Source: Streptomyces cellostaticus
GTDB taxonomy: Bacteria > Actinomycetota > Actinomycetes > Streptomycetales > Streptomycetaceae
Reading direction: 5' to 3'
Assembly (NCBI RefSeq): GCF_023630175.1
Contig: NZ_JALLIN010000001.1
Span: 124,001 to 188,000, forward strand
DNA length: 64,000 bases
Part shown: positions 50,254 to 57,580 of the stretch, one piece after another
How positions within the stretch are numbered: position 1 is the first letter of the stretch
How the letters are laid out: every line of letters starts with the position of its first letter
The notes under the pieces: model-generated
The model's input: only the letters and a program-made list of their open reading frames with translations
Database searches by the model: none
What the model was told of the DNA's origin: nothing
Translations under genes and position numbers: made by a program

Positions 50254-50739
50254 GTGACGGTGACTGTCTTCCGCCCCCGCCCAGAGCCTGTCGAGGTTGC
50301 GCACGTGACCTTGACGGCCGTGGAGTTGCTGGAAGTCCTGTGGGGCCGGGCGTCGACCGCGCCGGCCTCCCCGTCCCAGATGCGCGTCCTGCTGATGCTC
50401 GAGCACCAGGACGGCATCAATCTGCGCACACTCGCCGATTCTCTCGCCTCCACGCCACCGTCCACCAGCCGGCTCTGCGACCGGCTGGTGGCCGCCGGCT
50501 TCGTCGAGCGCGCGATCAGCCCCGCCGACCGGCGCGAGGTACGGCTGCATCTCAGCAGCCGCGGCCGCGCCTTCCTCGACGATCTGCGTGCGCGCCGGGA
50601 GAAGGAGTTGCGGGCGGTGCTGGAGCAGATGCCCGCCACCAAGCGGACCGCCCTCCTGGAAGGACTGGAGGCGTTCTGCGCCACGGCTGCGGCGCAGATA
50701 CACGACGTCGCCCCGCGCGCGGACGACCGGACGGCCTGA
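50254..50739 (+). CDS. MarR-family transcriptional regulator (paralogue)
   Basis: 161 residues with a winged helix: SPSQMRVLLMLEHQ, PPSTSRLCDRLVAAGFVER and the wing SPADRREVRLHL. It is a clear relative of the 42603-43100 regulator, most alike in the recognition helix. The GTG at 50254 has GCGAGA just upstream; GTG at 50308 is an alternative. It is divergently transcribed from the PP2C-like gene at 48959-50137, with about 115 bp between starts, so it probably controls that gene and itself. The ligand is unknown. Confidence 0.9.
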   Translation: MTVTVFRPRPEPVEVAHVTLTAVELLEVLWGRASTAPASPSQMRVLLMLEHQDGINLRTLADSLASTPPSTSRLCDRLVAAGFVERAISPADRREVRLHLSSRGRAFLDDLRARREKELRAVLEQMPATKRTALLEGLEAFCATAAAQIHDVAPRADDRTA

Positions 50740-50957
50740 CCCCGGGACCCGGCCACCGGTCGCTCCGGCAGGACAGGGCTCGGGCGACCGGCACACGGAG
50801 CTATCTCCGCCCACCGGAACATTGCGGATCCTTCCCCGTGCGCTACGACTGGCCTACTTTGTTGCCTCACGGCCATAGTTGTCAAACGGCAACTGTTGGG
50901 CAGTGGCGAGCGACCGCCCGTGACGGGCGGGGAGAGCGAGCGGGCGGAGCGCGACGA

Positions 50958-50991
50958 CGTGACCCGCCGGCCGTCGGGCCGGCGGGTCACG
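50958..50991 (-). terminator. Stem-loop terminator of the sigma factor gene
   Basis: A perfect 15-bp stem (50958-50972 with 50977-50991) and a 4-nt loop begin 4 nt after the sigma factor stop on the minus strand. There is no strong U-tract, as is common in streptomycetes. The remaining 50740-50957 between the convergent MarR and sigma genes is AT-richer around 50855-50905 but shows no gene I recognise. Confidence 0.8.
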
Positions 50992-50995
50992 GACG

Positions 50996-51838
50996 TCAGA
51001 CGGTGCTGAGCATGCCCTCGCGCAGCCGGCCCAGGAGACGGGAGATCAGCCGGGAGACGTGCATCTGGGAGACGCCGAGCCGCTCGCCGATCTGGGCCTG
51101 GGTGAGCTCCTCGACGAAGCGCCAGTGGATGATCTTGCGGTCGCGCTCGTCGAGCTCGGCGATGAGCGGGGCGAGGGAGTGGAAGTCCTCGATCAGGCCG
51201 AGAGCGGCGTCCTCGTTGCCGATGAAGTCCGCGAGCGCGGCCTCGCCGTCCTCGCTGCCGCCGATCGTCGCGTCCAGGGACGCCGAGGTGTAGCCGTTCG
51301 AGGCGAGCTGCGCCTCGACGACCTCGCGCTCCGGCAGGCTCATGAGCTGGGACAGCTCCTTGGTGGTCGGCGTCCGGCCCAGGCGGCTGCGCAGTTCCTC
51401 GTTGGCGCGGGCGAGCTGGACCCGGGCCTCCTGCAGCCGGCGCGGGACGTGCACGGCCCAGGAGGTGTCGCGGAAGAACCGCTTGATCTCACCCACGATG
51501 TACGGGACGGCGAACGAGGTGAACTCGACCTCGCGGGACAGCTCGAACCGGTCGATGGCCTTGATCAGGCCGATCATGCCGACCTGGACGATGTCCTCCA
51601 TCTCCTCCGCGCCCCGGCTGCGGAACCGGCCGGCCGCGTAGCGGACGAGGGACATGTTCATCTCTATCAGCGTGTTGCGCGCGTACTGGTACTCGGGCGT
51701 ACCCTCCTCCAGCACCGTGAGCCGGTCGAAGAACCGCTTCGACAGCTCACGCGCGTCCTTCGGTGCGATCCTGGAAGGGTCCGCGATCTCCGGAACGTCC
51801 ACCGTCTGCTCAGCGGTCCGTACGGCCGTCGTCACCAT
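50996..51838 (-). CDS. RNA polymerase sigma factor, sigma-B/F family
   Basis: 280 residues, group 3 sigma factor. Region 2 is clear (DIVQVGMIGLIKAIDRFE, FTSFAVPYIVGEIKRFF), followed by the region 3 start (HVPRRLQEARVQLARANEEL) and region 4 (LTQAQIGERLGVSQMHVSRL). The ATG at 51838 has GGAGGGG six bases upstream; two upstream in-frame ATGs lack this. It is probably the output of the surrounding partner-switching network, held by an RsbW-type anti-sigma and freed by STAS proteins. No separate rsbW/rsbV pair sits next to it; the nearest RsbW-like domain is the C-terminus of the 1395-aa hybrid. The gene has its own sigma-B-type promoter motif and terminator. Confidence 0.95.
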   Translation of the reverse strand: MVTTAVRTAEQTVDVPEIADPSRIAPKDARELSKRFFDRLTVLEEGTPEYQYARNTLIEMNMSLVRYAAGRFRSRGAEEMEDIVQVGMIGLIKAIDRFELSREVEFTSFAVPYIVGEIKRFFRDTSWAVHVPRRLQEARVQLARANEELRSRLGRTPTTKELSQLMSLPEREVVEAQLASNGYTSASLDATIGGSEDGEAALADFIGNEDAALGLIEDFHSLAPLIAELDERDRKIIHWRFVEELTQAQIGERLGVSQMHVSRLISRLLGRLREGMLSTV

Positions 51839-51900
51839 CCTGCGCCCCTCCCTGTTCCTCATGCCTGTCTGCGCCGGTGCGTCGTCCGGCATGCACCCGG

Positions 51901-51925
51901 GTACCCCGGCCTTCGGCGGGCATTC
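51901..51925 (-). promoter_or_regulatory. Sigma-B-type promoter motif upstream of sigma factor gene
   Basis: On the minus strand GAAT (51922-51925), a 15-nt spacer and GGGTAC (51901-51906) fit the sigma-B consensus GNNT-N14-16-GGGTAC/T. It lies about 65 nt upstream of the ATG at 51838. This suggests autoregulation, as described for sigB in Streptomyces. Confidence 0.65.
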
Positions 51926-51965
51926 CTCGAACTTTCCGCACTCGCGCCCGGCCCTTTCGGGTCCG

Positions 51966-52991
51966 TCACCCCCGCGCCCCGGGGCACCGCTGATCGGGAC
52001 CGGCGACGAGCGCCGACGCGATCAGGGCGACGGCGTGGTCGTCGTCGCCGGCCAGCCGGCGCAGGACCTCACGCGCGGGGGTCCCCGGCAGTTCGACGAG
52101 CGCCTGGGTCAGGCGTATCCGCGTCGCGGAGTCCGCCGTGGGCGCCGCGAGTTCGTCGACCAGCGCGGTCAGGATCCGGTCCCCGCACCCGGGGTCCCGG
52201 GACAGTGCGCCCAGGGTCTCCGCGGCGTCGACGTCGTGCGCGCCCTCGACCACCATGCCGACGAGCACCGGCACGGCCGCGGCCGCGCCCCGCCCGCCCA
52301 GGGCCAGGGCGGCGTGCCGGCGCACCGTCGCGTCCGGGTCCCCGAGCGCGTCCACGAGCAGGGTCTCCGCGCCCGGTGCCCCGGGCGTCTCGGCGATCGC
52401 CGACACCGCGCGCCGCCGGATGCCGGGGTCGTCCGAGCGCGCGCCGGTGGCCAGCGCCGCCACGCAGTCGCCGCCCGACCGGGCGAGCGCCCAGCGCAGC
52501 GCGCCCGCCACGTTGGGGTCGGATTCGGCCAGGAACGCCCGGGCCAGCAGTTCGGCGGGGACGGGGGCGCTCTCCCGCGGGCCCAGGACGGCCTGTTGCC
52601 GGCGTGCGGCGCTGGCCGAGTCCAGTCCCTGCATGAGTGCGACGATGCGCAGCACGTCCTGCCACCGGGCGGGCGCCGAGGCGTCGACTGCACGGAGCCG
52701 TTCGAGCAGTTCCCGGTCCCGCTCCAGGCGGTCTTCCGTCCACCGGATGAGGTCACCGACCAGGGCGGACGGCGTGAACGCGGGATCCTCCAGAGCGCGT
52801 CCGATCTGCTTGAGCGAGAGGCCGAGGGACCGCAGGCTCTCCACGTGGAAGATCCTGCGGACGTCCTCGGCGGAGTACTCGCGGTAGCCGCCGACGGTGC
52901 GGCCGGTCGGCCGGACCAGCCCCAGGGCGTCGTAGTGCCGGAGCATCCGAGTGCTCACCCCCGAACGACGTGCGACCTCCCCGATCAGCAT
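51966..52991 (-). CDS. MerR-family regulator with C-terminal HEAT repeats
   Basis: 341 residues. The MerR DNA-binding domain is at 1-70 (LIGEVARRSGVSTRMLRHYD, GYREYSAEDVRRI) with the following dimerisation helix to about 115. Instead of a small ligand-binding domain, residues about 140-335 are Ala/Leu-rich HEAT-like repeats (AGALRWALARSGGDCVAAL, VRRHAALALGGRGAAA). The ATG lies inside the 3' end of the upstream HEAT gene (7-nt overlap), so the two are coupled. Effector binding may be through protein contact with the HEAT partner. The dyad at 53816-53836 upstream of the operon looks like its operator. Confidence 0.92.
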   Translation of the reverse strand: MLIGEVARRSGVSTRMLRHYDALGLVRPTGRTVGGYREYSAEDVRRIFHVESLRSLGLSLKQIGRALEDPAFTPSALVGDLIRWTEDRLERDRELLERLRAVDASAPARWQDVLRIVALMQGLDSASAARRQQAVLGPRESAPVPAELLARAFLAESDPNVAGALRWALARSGGDCVAALATGARSDDPGIRRRAVSAIAETPGAPGAETLLVDALGDPDATVRRHAALALGGRGAAAAVPVLVGMVVEGAHDVDAAETLGALSRDPGCGDRILTALVDELAAPTADSATRIRLTQALVELPGTPAREVLRRLAGDDDHAVALIASALVAGPDQRCPGARG

Positions 52992-53797
52992 CCCGTGGTC
53001 TCCACGGTCTCCGTCATCTCCACGGTCTCCGTCATCTCCACGGTCTCCACGGTCTCCGCGGTCTCCGCGTTCTCCGCGTTCTCCGTGCTCGTCGCCGGCT
53101 CCGCGCCTTCCCCGGCCGCGACCGCCGCCGCTCGTGCCGGGCCGAGCGCGACGACTCGTGCCGCCTCCTCGACGGCCGCGTCGAAACCGCTCTCCGGATT
53201 CCGCCGGAGCAGTTCGGTGGCGCGGGCATGGGTGGCCACCGCCGGATCGGGGTGGGCCGCGGCCTTCGCCAGGACGGGCGCGGTCACCTCTCCGAGGTCG
53301 GCCAGGGCGCGGCTCAGGCTCAGCCGCACCTCGCGGTCACCGCGGCCGAGCTGCGTCGCCAGCACGACGGCCAGGCCCTCCCCCTCGTCCTCGGGCACGA
53401 GGGCCACCGCGACGCGCCAAGCGGTCCGCGCGACCTCGTCGTCGGTGTCGCACAGCATGTCGCGGGTGATCCAGGCCCACGCCCTCCGGTCGCCGATCTT
53501 GGACAGCGTGTGCAGCGCCTGGCTGCGGGCCCGGGTGCGCCCGGAGCCGAGCTCCCGGCGCGTGCGGGGCAGGGTGATCTCGGGCGGGAGCCGGGTCATC
53601 GCCCAGGACAGCATGTCCCGCACGAAGAGGTCCGGCTCGACCGCGCACCGTTCGACGAGCGTCTCCAGGATGCCGGGGTCGGGGTTCGTACCGGCCGCCA
53701 GGGCCGCCCGCAGCCGGGCCGACGGGTCCTCGGCGCTCAGCGCACCGGCCACGCGTGCCCGCCACCGGGTTCGTTCCGTCGGGTCGATCGGGACCAC
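52985..53797 (-). CDS. HEAT-repeat protein
   Basis: 270 residues built of HEAT-like alpha-helical repeats through most of the length (LSAEDPSARLRAALAAG, ALHTLSKIGDRRAWAWITRD, SLSRALADLGEVTAPVL). The last 30 residues are a Thr/Glu/Val tripeptide run encoded by a 9-bp DNA repeat. The GTG at 53797 directly follows AGGAG, closer than usual. No enzymatic motif is visible; such folds are protein-interaction scaffolds. Overlap with the MerR-HEAT gene suggests that the two products act together. Confidence 0.85.
   Translation of the reverse strand: MVPIDPTERTRWRARVAGALSAEDPSARLRAALAAGTNPDPGILETLVERCAVEPDLFVRDMLSWAMTRLPPEITLPRTRRELGSGRTRARSQALHTLSKIGDRRAWAWITRDMLCDTDDEVARTAWRVAVALVPEDEGEGLAVVLATQLGRGDREVRLSLSRALADLGEVTAPVLAKAAAHPDPAVATHARATELLRRNPESGFDAAVEEAARVVALGPARAAAVAAGEGAEPATSTENAENAETAETVETVEMTETVEMTETVETTGC
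52998..53087. repeat. Ten copies of a degenerate 9-bp repeat
   Basis: The unit is GTCTCCACG and variants. It encodes the acidic E-T-V/E-M-T tail of the HEAT protein and ends next to the start codon of the MerR-HEAT gene (52991). Copy-number changes stay in frame but would alter the tail and the spacing of translation signals for the downstream gene. Confidence 0.85.
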
Positions 53798-53815
53798 CTC
53801 CTGCCCCCAGGGGAC

Positions 53816-53839
53816 ACCTTGTCACGATGTCAGGGTCAA
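53816..53839 (-). promoter_or_regulatory. MerR-type operator/promoter candidate
   Basis: A dyad ACCTTGTCA-cga-TGTCAGGGT (53816-53836, 7 of 9 pairs) lies immediately downstream of TTGACC (53834-53839 on the minus strand), the arrangement typical of MerR-family promoters where the operator fills the spacer. No clear -10 is visible. It is about 20 bp upstream of the HEAT gene. Confidence 0.5.
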
Positions 53840-54253
53840 CCCCGTGACAGCCATGACCGGTGGTCCGCGCGGCCGGTGACGCGTGCGGGTCGCGGCGCCC
53901 CGGAGCCGTCCGGGGCGGCCACCGGTGTGCCGGCGTCGTCCCGGGGCCGACGGTGTGCCGCCCGGGCCGCGTCAGCCGGTGGCCGGGGCGGCGGCGTACT
54001 CCTCGTCGGTGACAGGGTCAGCCGGTGGACGACGTCGCGGTCGGCGTCGCCCTCGTCGACGGCCGGGTGGACCACCGGCCGGTTCGGCGCGCCGCCGTGC
54101 CGGTGCTCCTCGTCGGCCTCCGACAGCACACGGTCGCCGGCCCGGACGACCTCGGCCGGCCCGCTCCGGCACCGGCTCCGGCTCCGGCTCCGGCACGGGC
54201 CGACGCCTTCGGTGACGGTGACGGCCCGCGCGCACCGTGTGACGGCCCGGGGG
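53840..54253. other. Non-coding stretch
   Basis: No gene is supported here. Short open frames on both strands have skewed composition and no family resemblance. It contains a 6-bp repeat (GCTCCG and variants, six copies, 54163-54198). The neighbouring dehydrogenase fragment suggests that this is a decayed region. Confidence 0.5.
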
Positions 54254-54340
54254 TCAGGGCCTCAGGAGGGCCTTGGCGGCGCGGCGCTCGTCCATGGCCC
54301 GGTAGCCCTCGGCGACCCGCGCCAGGCGCCCCGTAGCCGG
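54254..54340 (-). pseudogene. C-terminal remnant of a zinc-type alcohol dehydrogenase
   Basis: The last 24 or so codons before the stop at 54254 read TGRLARVAEGYRAMDERRAA, then KALLRP. This resembles the conserved C-terminus of zinc-dependent alcohol dehydrogenase/quinone oxidoreductase proteins. Nothing upstream fits the rest of such a protein; the frame runs into the 3' end of the phosphatase gene within about 20 bp. It appears to be a relic left by a deletion or rearrangement. Confidence 0.6.
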
Positions 54341-54356
54341 CGGCGGGGCGGGCCCG

Positions 54357-56576
54357 TCAGCCGCCGTCCGGCTCCGGCGCGTCGGCGGTGATGACCAGAG
54401 CCGCCTGGTCGTCGTCCACGTCCCGGCCCTTCATGAAGCTCCGGACGTCCTCCGCCACGCTCCGCACGACATCGGTCGCGCTCGGCCGGGTCGGAGCGGA
54501 GGCCAGGGCCCGGGCCAGCCGCACTTCGCCGTACTGGTCGGTGCCGGCGGCCCGGCACTCGGTGATGCCGTCGGTGTACAGGAACAGGCTCTCGGACGGG
54601 CGCAGCGTGAAGCGGCGCGCGGCGAGCCTGGTCGGGATGCCGATGCCGAGCAGCCCACCGGGCGCCTCCACCGTGCCCACCACGTGGTCGGAGTCCAGCA
54701 GGAGGGGCGCGGTGTGCCCGGCCCGGACGAGATGGACGGCGAGTCCGTCGGCCACCGGCGCGAGATGGCCGTAGACAAGCGTGACGAAGCCGTTGTTCTG
54801 GTGCGTGTGACGGTCGTTCAGCGCCTTGTCGACGGCCTGGACGACGGCGACGGGATCGTCCAGCAGCGGGGCGACGGCGCGCGCGGTGTGGCGAACCAGG
54901 GCGGTCGTGGTGGCGGCCATGGCGCCGCGGCCGCAGACGTCGCCGAGGATGAAGGCCCAGCTTCCGTCGCCGCGGTCGAAGACGTCGTAGAAGTCACCGC
55001 CGATCTCCAGCCCCTCACCGGCCGGGTGGTAGAAGGCTGCGAGCCGGGCGCCGGGTACCTCGGGCAGGTCGGGCAGGAGCAGGCCGGTCTGCAGGTCGCG
55101 GGCGAGTGCCGCGCGCTGGGCGTACTGGCGCGCGCTGCGGGTCGCCGAGGCGGCGCGGCGGGCCAGTTCCTCCGCGAGGGCGACCCGGTGGCCGTCGAAG
55201 CTGTGCCCGTCCGTGGAGAGCAGGGTCAGCGCGCCGAAGGGGCGCCCGCGGTCCACGAGGGGCACGCACACGTGGCCGGTGACACCCAGATCGCGCCAGG
55301 GTCCGGGGCCGGTCGGGGTACGGCGGGCCACCTCGGTCAGGCCGGAGGCCAGGACCCGGGTGACGGCGTCGTCCTCGGCGGCGCGGGCCGGGGCGTGGGC
55401 GGCGAGCAGGGTGCGCGCCTCGGCGGTCGGGGCGGCCGTGACCACCCGGCGCACGCGTCCGCTCTCCACGAGGTCCACGGCGGCCAGGGGTGCCAGGGCC
55501 GGGCTGGCCAGGGTGACCAGCCGCTGCAGGGTCTGCTGCTCGTCCAGTCCGCCGGACAGCGCGGTGCTCGCGGTCAGCAGGAAGGCGAGGTCGTCCCGGG
55601 CCGCCTGCTCCCGCGCGTCCGCCGCCCGCCGGGCCTGTTCGATGTGGTGCCGCTCGATGGCGAGGGCGGCGGTGTCGGCGAAGGTGCGGGCGAGCGCCAG
55701 GTCGGTGCCGCGGGGTGCGCGGGGTGTGCGGTGGTACATCGCGAAGGTGCCCAGCAGCCGGCCGTCACCGGCCAGGATCGGCGTCGACCAGCAGGCGGCG
55801 AGCCCCGCCCGGCCGGCGAGGGCCCGGAAGTCGGCCCACAGCGGGTCGGTGGCGATGTCGCGCACGATCACGGCCCGGCGCCGGTGGGCGGCGGTGCCGC
55901 AGGAGCCGACTCCCTCGCCGGCCGCGATGCCGTCGATGGCCTGGTTGTAGTGGTCGGGCAGGCTGGGGGCCGCGCCGTGGCGGAGGTGGCGGCCGTCCGC
56001 GTCGGCCAGCAGGACCGAGACGATCACGTCGGGGCAGAGTTCCTCGATCGTCCTGCACATGCCTTCCAGCACGTCGTGCAGCGGCGCCTCGCGCGCGATC
56101 TGCTCCAGCAGCGCACGCTGCTCGGCGGCCAGCCGCCTGGCGTGTTTGGCCTGGGTGGTCTCCACTCCGATCATCCGTACGCCGATGACGTTGCCGCCGG
56201 TGTCGCGACGGGCCTCGTAGGTGAAGTCGAAGTACGCCTCGTCGGCCTGGTCGCCGGCGCCGATGACGACACGGGCGTCGCGGCCGACGTGCCGCTCGCC
56301 CGACCGGTACACCTGGTCCAGGAGCTCGATGAACCCCTGCGAGGCCGGCTCGGGCACGAGCTCCGCCAGCGGCACACCGACGCGTTCGCGCCGCCCGCCG
56401 CCGACGGCCGCGAAGAAGGCCGGGTTCGCCGCCTCCAGTACGTGCGCGGGCCCTGCCATGGACGCGAACAGCGCGGTGGACGTTCCGAACAGCGGCGACA
56501 GGTCGCCGTCCATGTCGCGCGCGGCCTGGGACCGGCGGATTCCGCTGGTCGGCCGCCGCTCACGCTCAGCCGTCAT
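54357..56576 (-). CDS. PAS-GAF-GAF-PP2C protein phosphatase
   Basis: 739 residues: PAS (about 30-140, FGTSTALFASMAGPAHVLEA to VIGVRMIGVETTQAKHA), GAF1 (about 165-320), GAF2 (about 345-490) and PP2C/SpoIIE (about 505-730) with complete metal motifs IGGDFYD, GDVCGRG, LYTDGI and DDDQAAL. It should dephosphorylate an STAS anti-anti-sigma protein in response to signals bound by the PAS and GAF domains. The ATG at 56576 has GGGGAGG four bases upstream. An STAS gene lies upstream in the same direction and is a plausible substrate. Confidence 0.93.
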   Translation of the reverse strand: MTAERERRPTSGIRRSQAARDMDGDLSPLFGTSTALFASMAGPAHVLEAANPAFFAAVGGGRRERVGVPLAELVPEPASQGFIELLDQVYRSGERHVGRDARVVIGAGDQADEAYFDFTYEARRDTGGNVIGVRMIGVETTQAKHARRLAAEQRALLEQIAREAPLHDVLEGMCRTIEELCPDVIVSVLLADADGRHLRHGAAPSLPDHYNQAIDGIAAGEGVGSCGTAAHRRRAVIVRDIATDPLWADFRALAGRAGLAACWSTPILAGDGRLLGTFAMYHRTPRAPRGTDLALARTFADTAALAIERHHIEQARRAADAREQAARDDLAFLLTASTALSGGLDEQQTLQRLVTLASPALAPLAAVDLVESGRVRRVVTAAPTAEARTLLAAHAPARAAEDDAVTRVLASGLTEVARRTPTGPGPWRDLGVTGHVCVPLVDRGRPFGALTLLSTDGHSFDGHRVALAEELARRAASATRSARQYAQRAALARDLQTGLLLPDLPEVPGARLAAFYHPAGEGLEIGGDFYDVFDRGDGSWAFILGDVCGRGAMAATTTALVRHTARAVAPLLDDPVAVVQAVDKALNDRHTHQNNGFVTLVYGHLAPVADGLAVHLVRAGHTAPLLLDSDHVVGTVEAPGGLLGIGIPTRLAARRFTLRPSESLFLYTDGITECRAAGTDQYGEVRLARALASAPTRPSATDVVRSVAEDVRSFMKGRDVDDDQAALVITADAPEPDGG

Positions 56577-56760
56577 CTCGCCTCCCCTCGCCGGGCGTCC
56601 GACCCGATCTTCCGCGGGCCATCGTCTCCCACGCATCGGTGGATGCCTCACTCAGGGTCGTATGCGCCGAACGGCCGGGTCCAAGCATGCCCGGGGCGGA
56701 CCGGGTGCCGTGTGCCGCGGCCGAGCGGCCCGCGGCCCGTCGGCGGCGAGGGCGCCGGTG

Positions 56761-57168
56761 TCAGCCGCCGGCACCGGCGCCCTCGCCGGCGCGCCCCGGT
56801 GCGTTGTCGGCGGTCCCGCCGGCCAGGGCGTCGGCGACCGTGGGGTGGATGGGCATGAGCTCGGAGATGCCGGTCATGGTCACCATGCGGGTGAGGCGGT
56901 CGGGGACGTCGGCGAGCCTGAGCGAACCGCCGGCCTGCTGGGTGGTGTGCAGGAGGCCGATGAAGGCGCTGAGGCCGGTCGAGTCGACGAAGTCCACCCC
57001 GGCCAGGTCCAGGACGAGGTTCGGCACGCCCTCGTTCACGACGGCCAGGGCATGCGCGCGCAGGGTGGCGGCGGTGTGCAGGTCCACGTCTCCGGAGACA
57101 TGGACGACGGCGGTGCTGTCGCCCGCGTACCGGACGGTCACGTCCAGGGTCTCGGTCACTTCGGTCAT
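56761..57168 (-). CDS. STAS-domain anti-anti-sigma factor
   Basis: 135 residues, RsbV/SpoIIAA-like. The phosphorylation loop is FVDSTGLSAFIGLL, preceded by the usual NLVLDLAGVD strand. It binds an RsbW-type anti-sigma kinase when unphosphorylated. The C-terminal 25 residues are Gly/Ala-rich. ATG at 57168 or the overlapping GTG at 57171 could start it; AGGAG is adjacent. It lies between a PP2C gene and another STAS gene, all co-directional. Confidence 0.92.
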   Translation of the reverse strand: MTEVTETLDVTVRYAGDSTAVVHVSGDVDLHTAATLRAHALAVVNEGVPNLVLDLAGVDFVDSTGLSAFIGLLHTTQQAGGSLRLADVPDRLTRMVTMTGISELMPIHPTVADALAGGTADNAPGRAGEGAGAGG

Positions 57169-57271
57169 CACTCCTGGCCGTAGGTCTCGGGCACGGTGGT
57201 GGCGTGCCCGGTGGGGTTCGTGCCGCGGTTGGCGGCCGGGACGGGCCGCCCGGTTCCGCGCGTCGTACCGG

Positions 57272-57580
57272 TCACGGCCTCGGCCCGTCGTCCCCGGGGC
57301 CGCGGACGGTGACGAGGCCGGAGAGGCCCGAGACGGTGAGGACGGGCTCCAGCAGCGGTGTGACGACGAGCTCCAGGCGGTCGGCGTGGGCGAAGAGCAC
57401 GCTCAGCCCCGCGCTGTCGAGGTACTCCACCGCGGTCAGGTCCAGGACGAGGGGGCCCGAACCCCGGTCCAGGGCCTCGGCCAGCGAGCCGACGTTGCTC
57501 ATGTCGATCTCGCCGCCGACCGCGAGCCGGGGAGTACCGTCCGCGCGTCTGCCGGGGGTGAGCGTGAGGGGGCTGGTCAT
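57272..57580 (-). CDS. STAS-domain anti-anti-sigma factor (short)
   Basis: 102 residues with the RsbV-type phosphorylation loop VEYLDSAGLSVLF. The ATG overlaps the stop of the 1395-aa hybrid kinase/phosphatase (ATGA), so the two are coupled and this protein is the likely direct substrate of that protein's PP2C and RsbW-like domains. Confidence 0.93.
   Translation of the reverse strand: MTSPLTLTPGRRADGTPRLAVGGEIDMSNVGSLAEALDRGSGPLVLDLTAVEYLDSAGLSVLFAHADRLELVVTPLLEPVLTVSGLSGLVTVRGPGDDGPRP

Noticed and set aside
50740..50957. Possible small RNA or promoter in the AT-richer stretch near 50860-50905
   Set aside because: A TACTTT box and a 5-bp dyad are present but no matching -35 or terminator, so support is too weak.
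53836..54336. Small open frames of about 100 codons on both strands
   Set aside because: Mutually overlapping, repeat-driven composition, no recognisable family or ribosome site.
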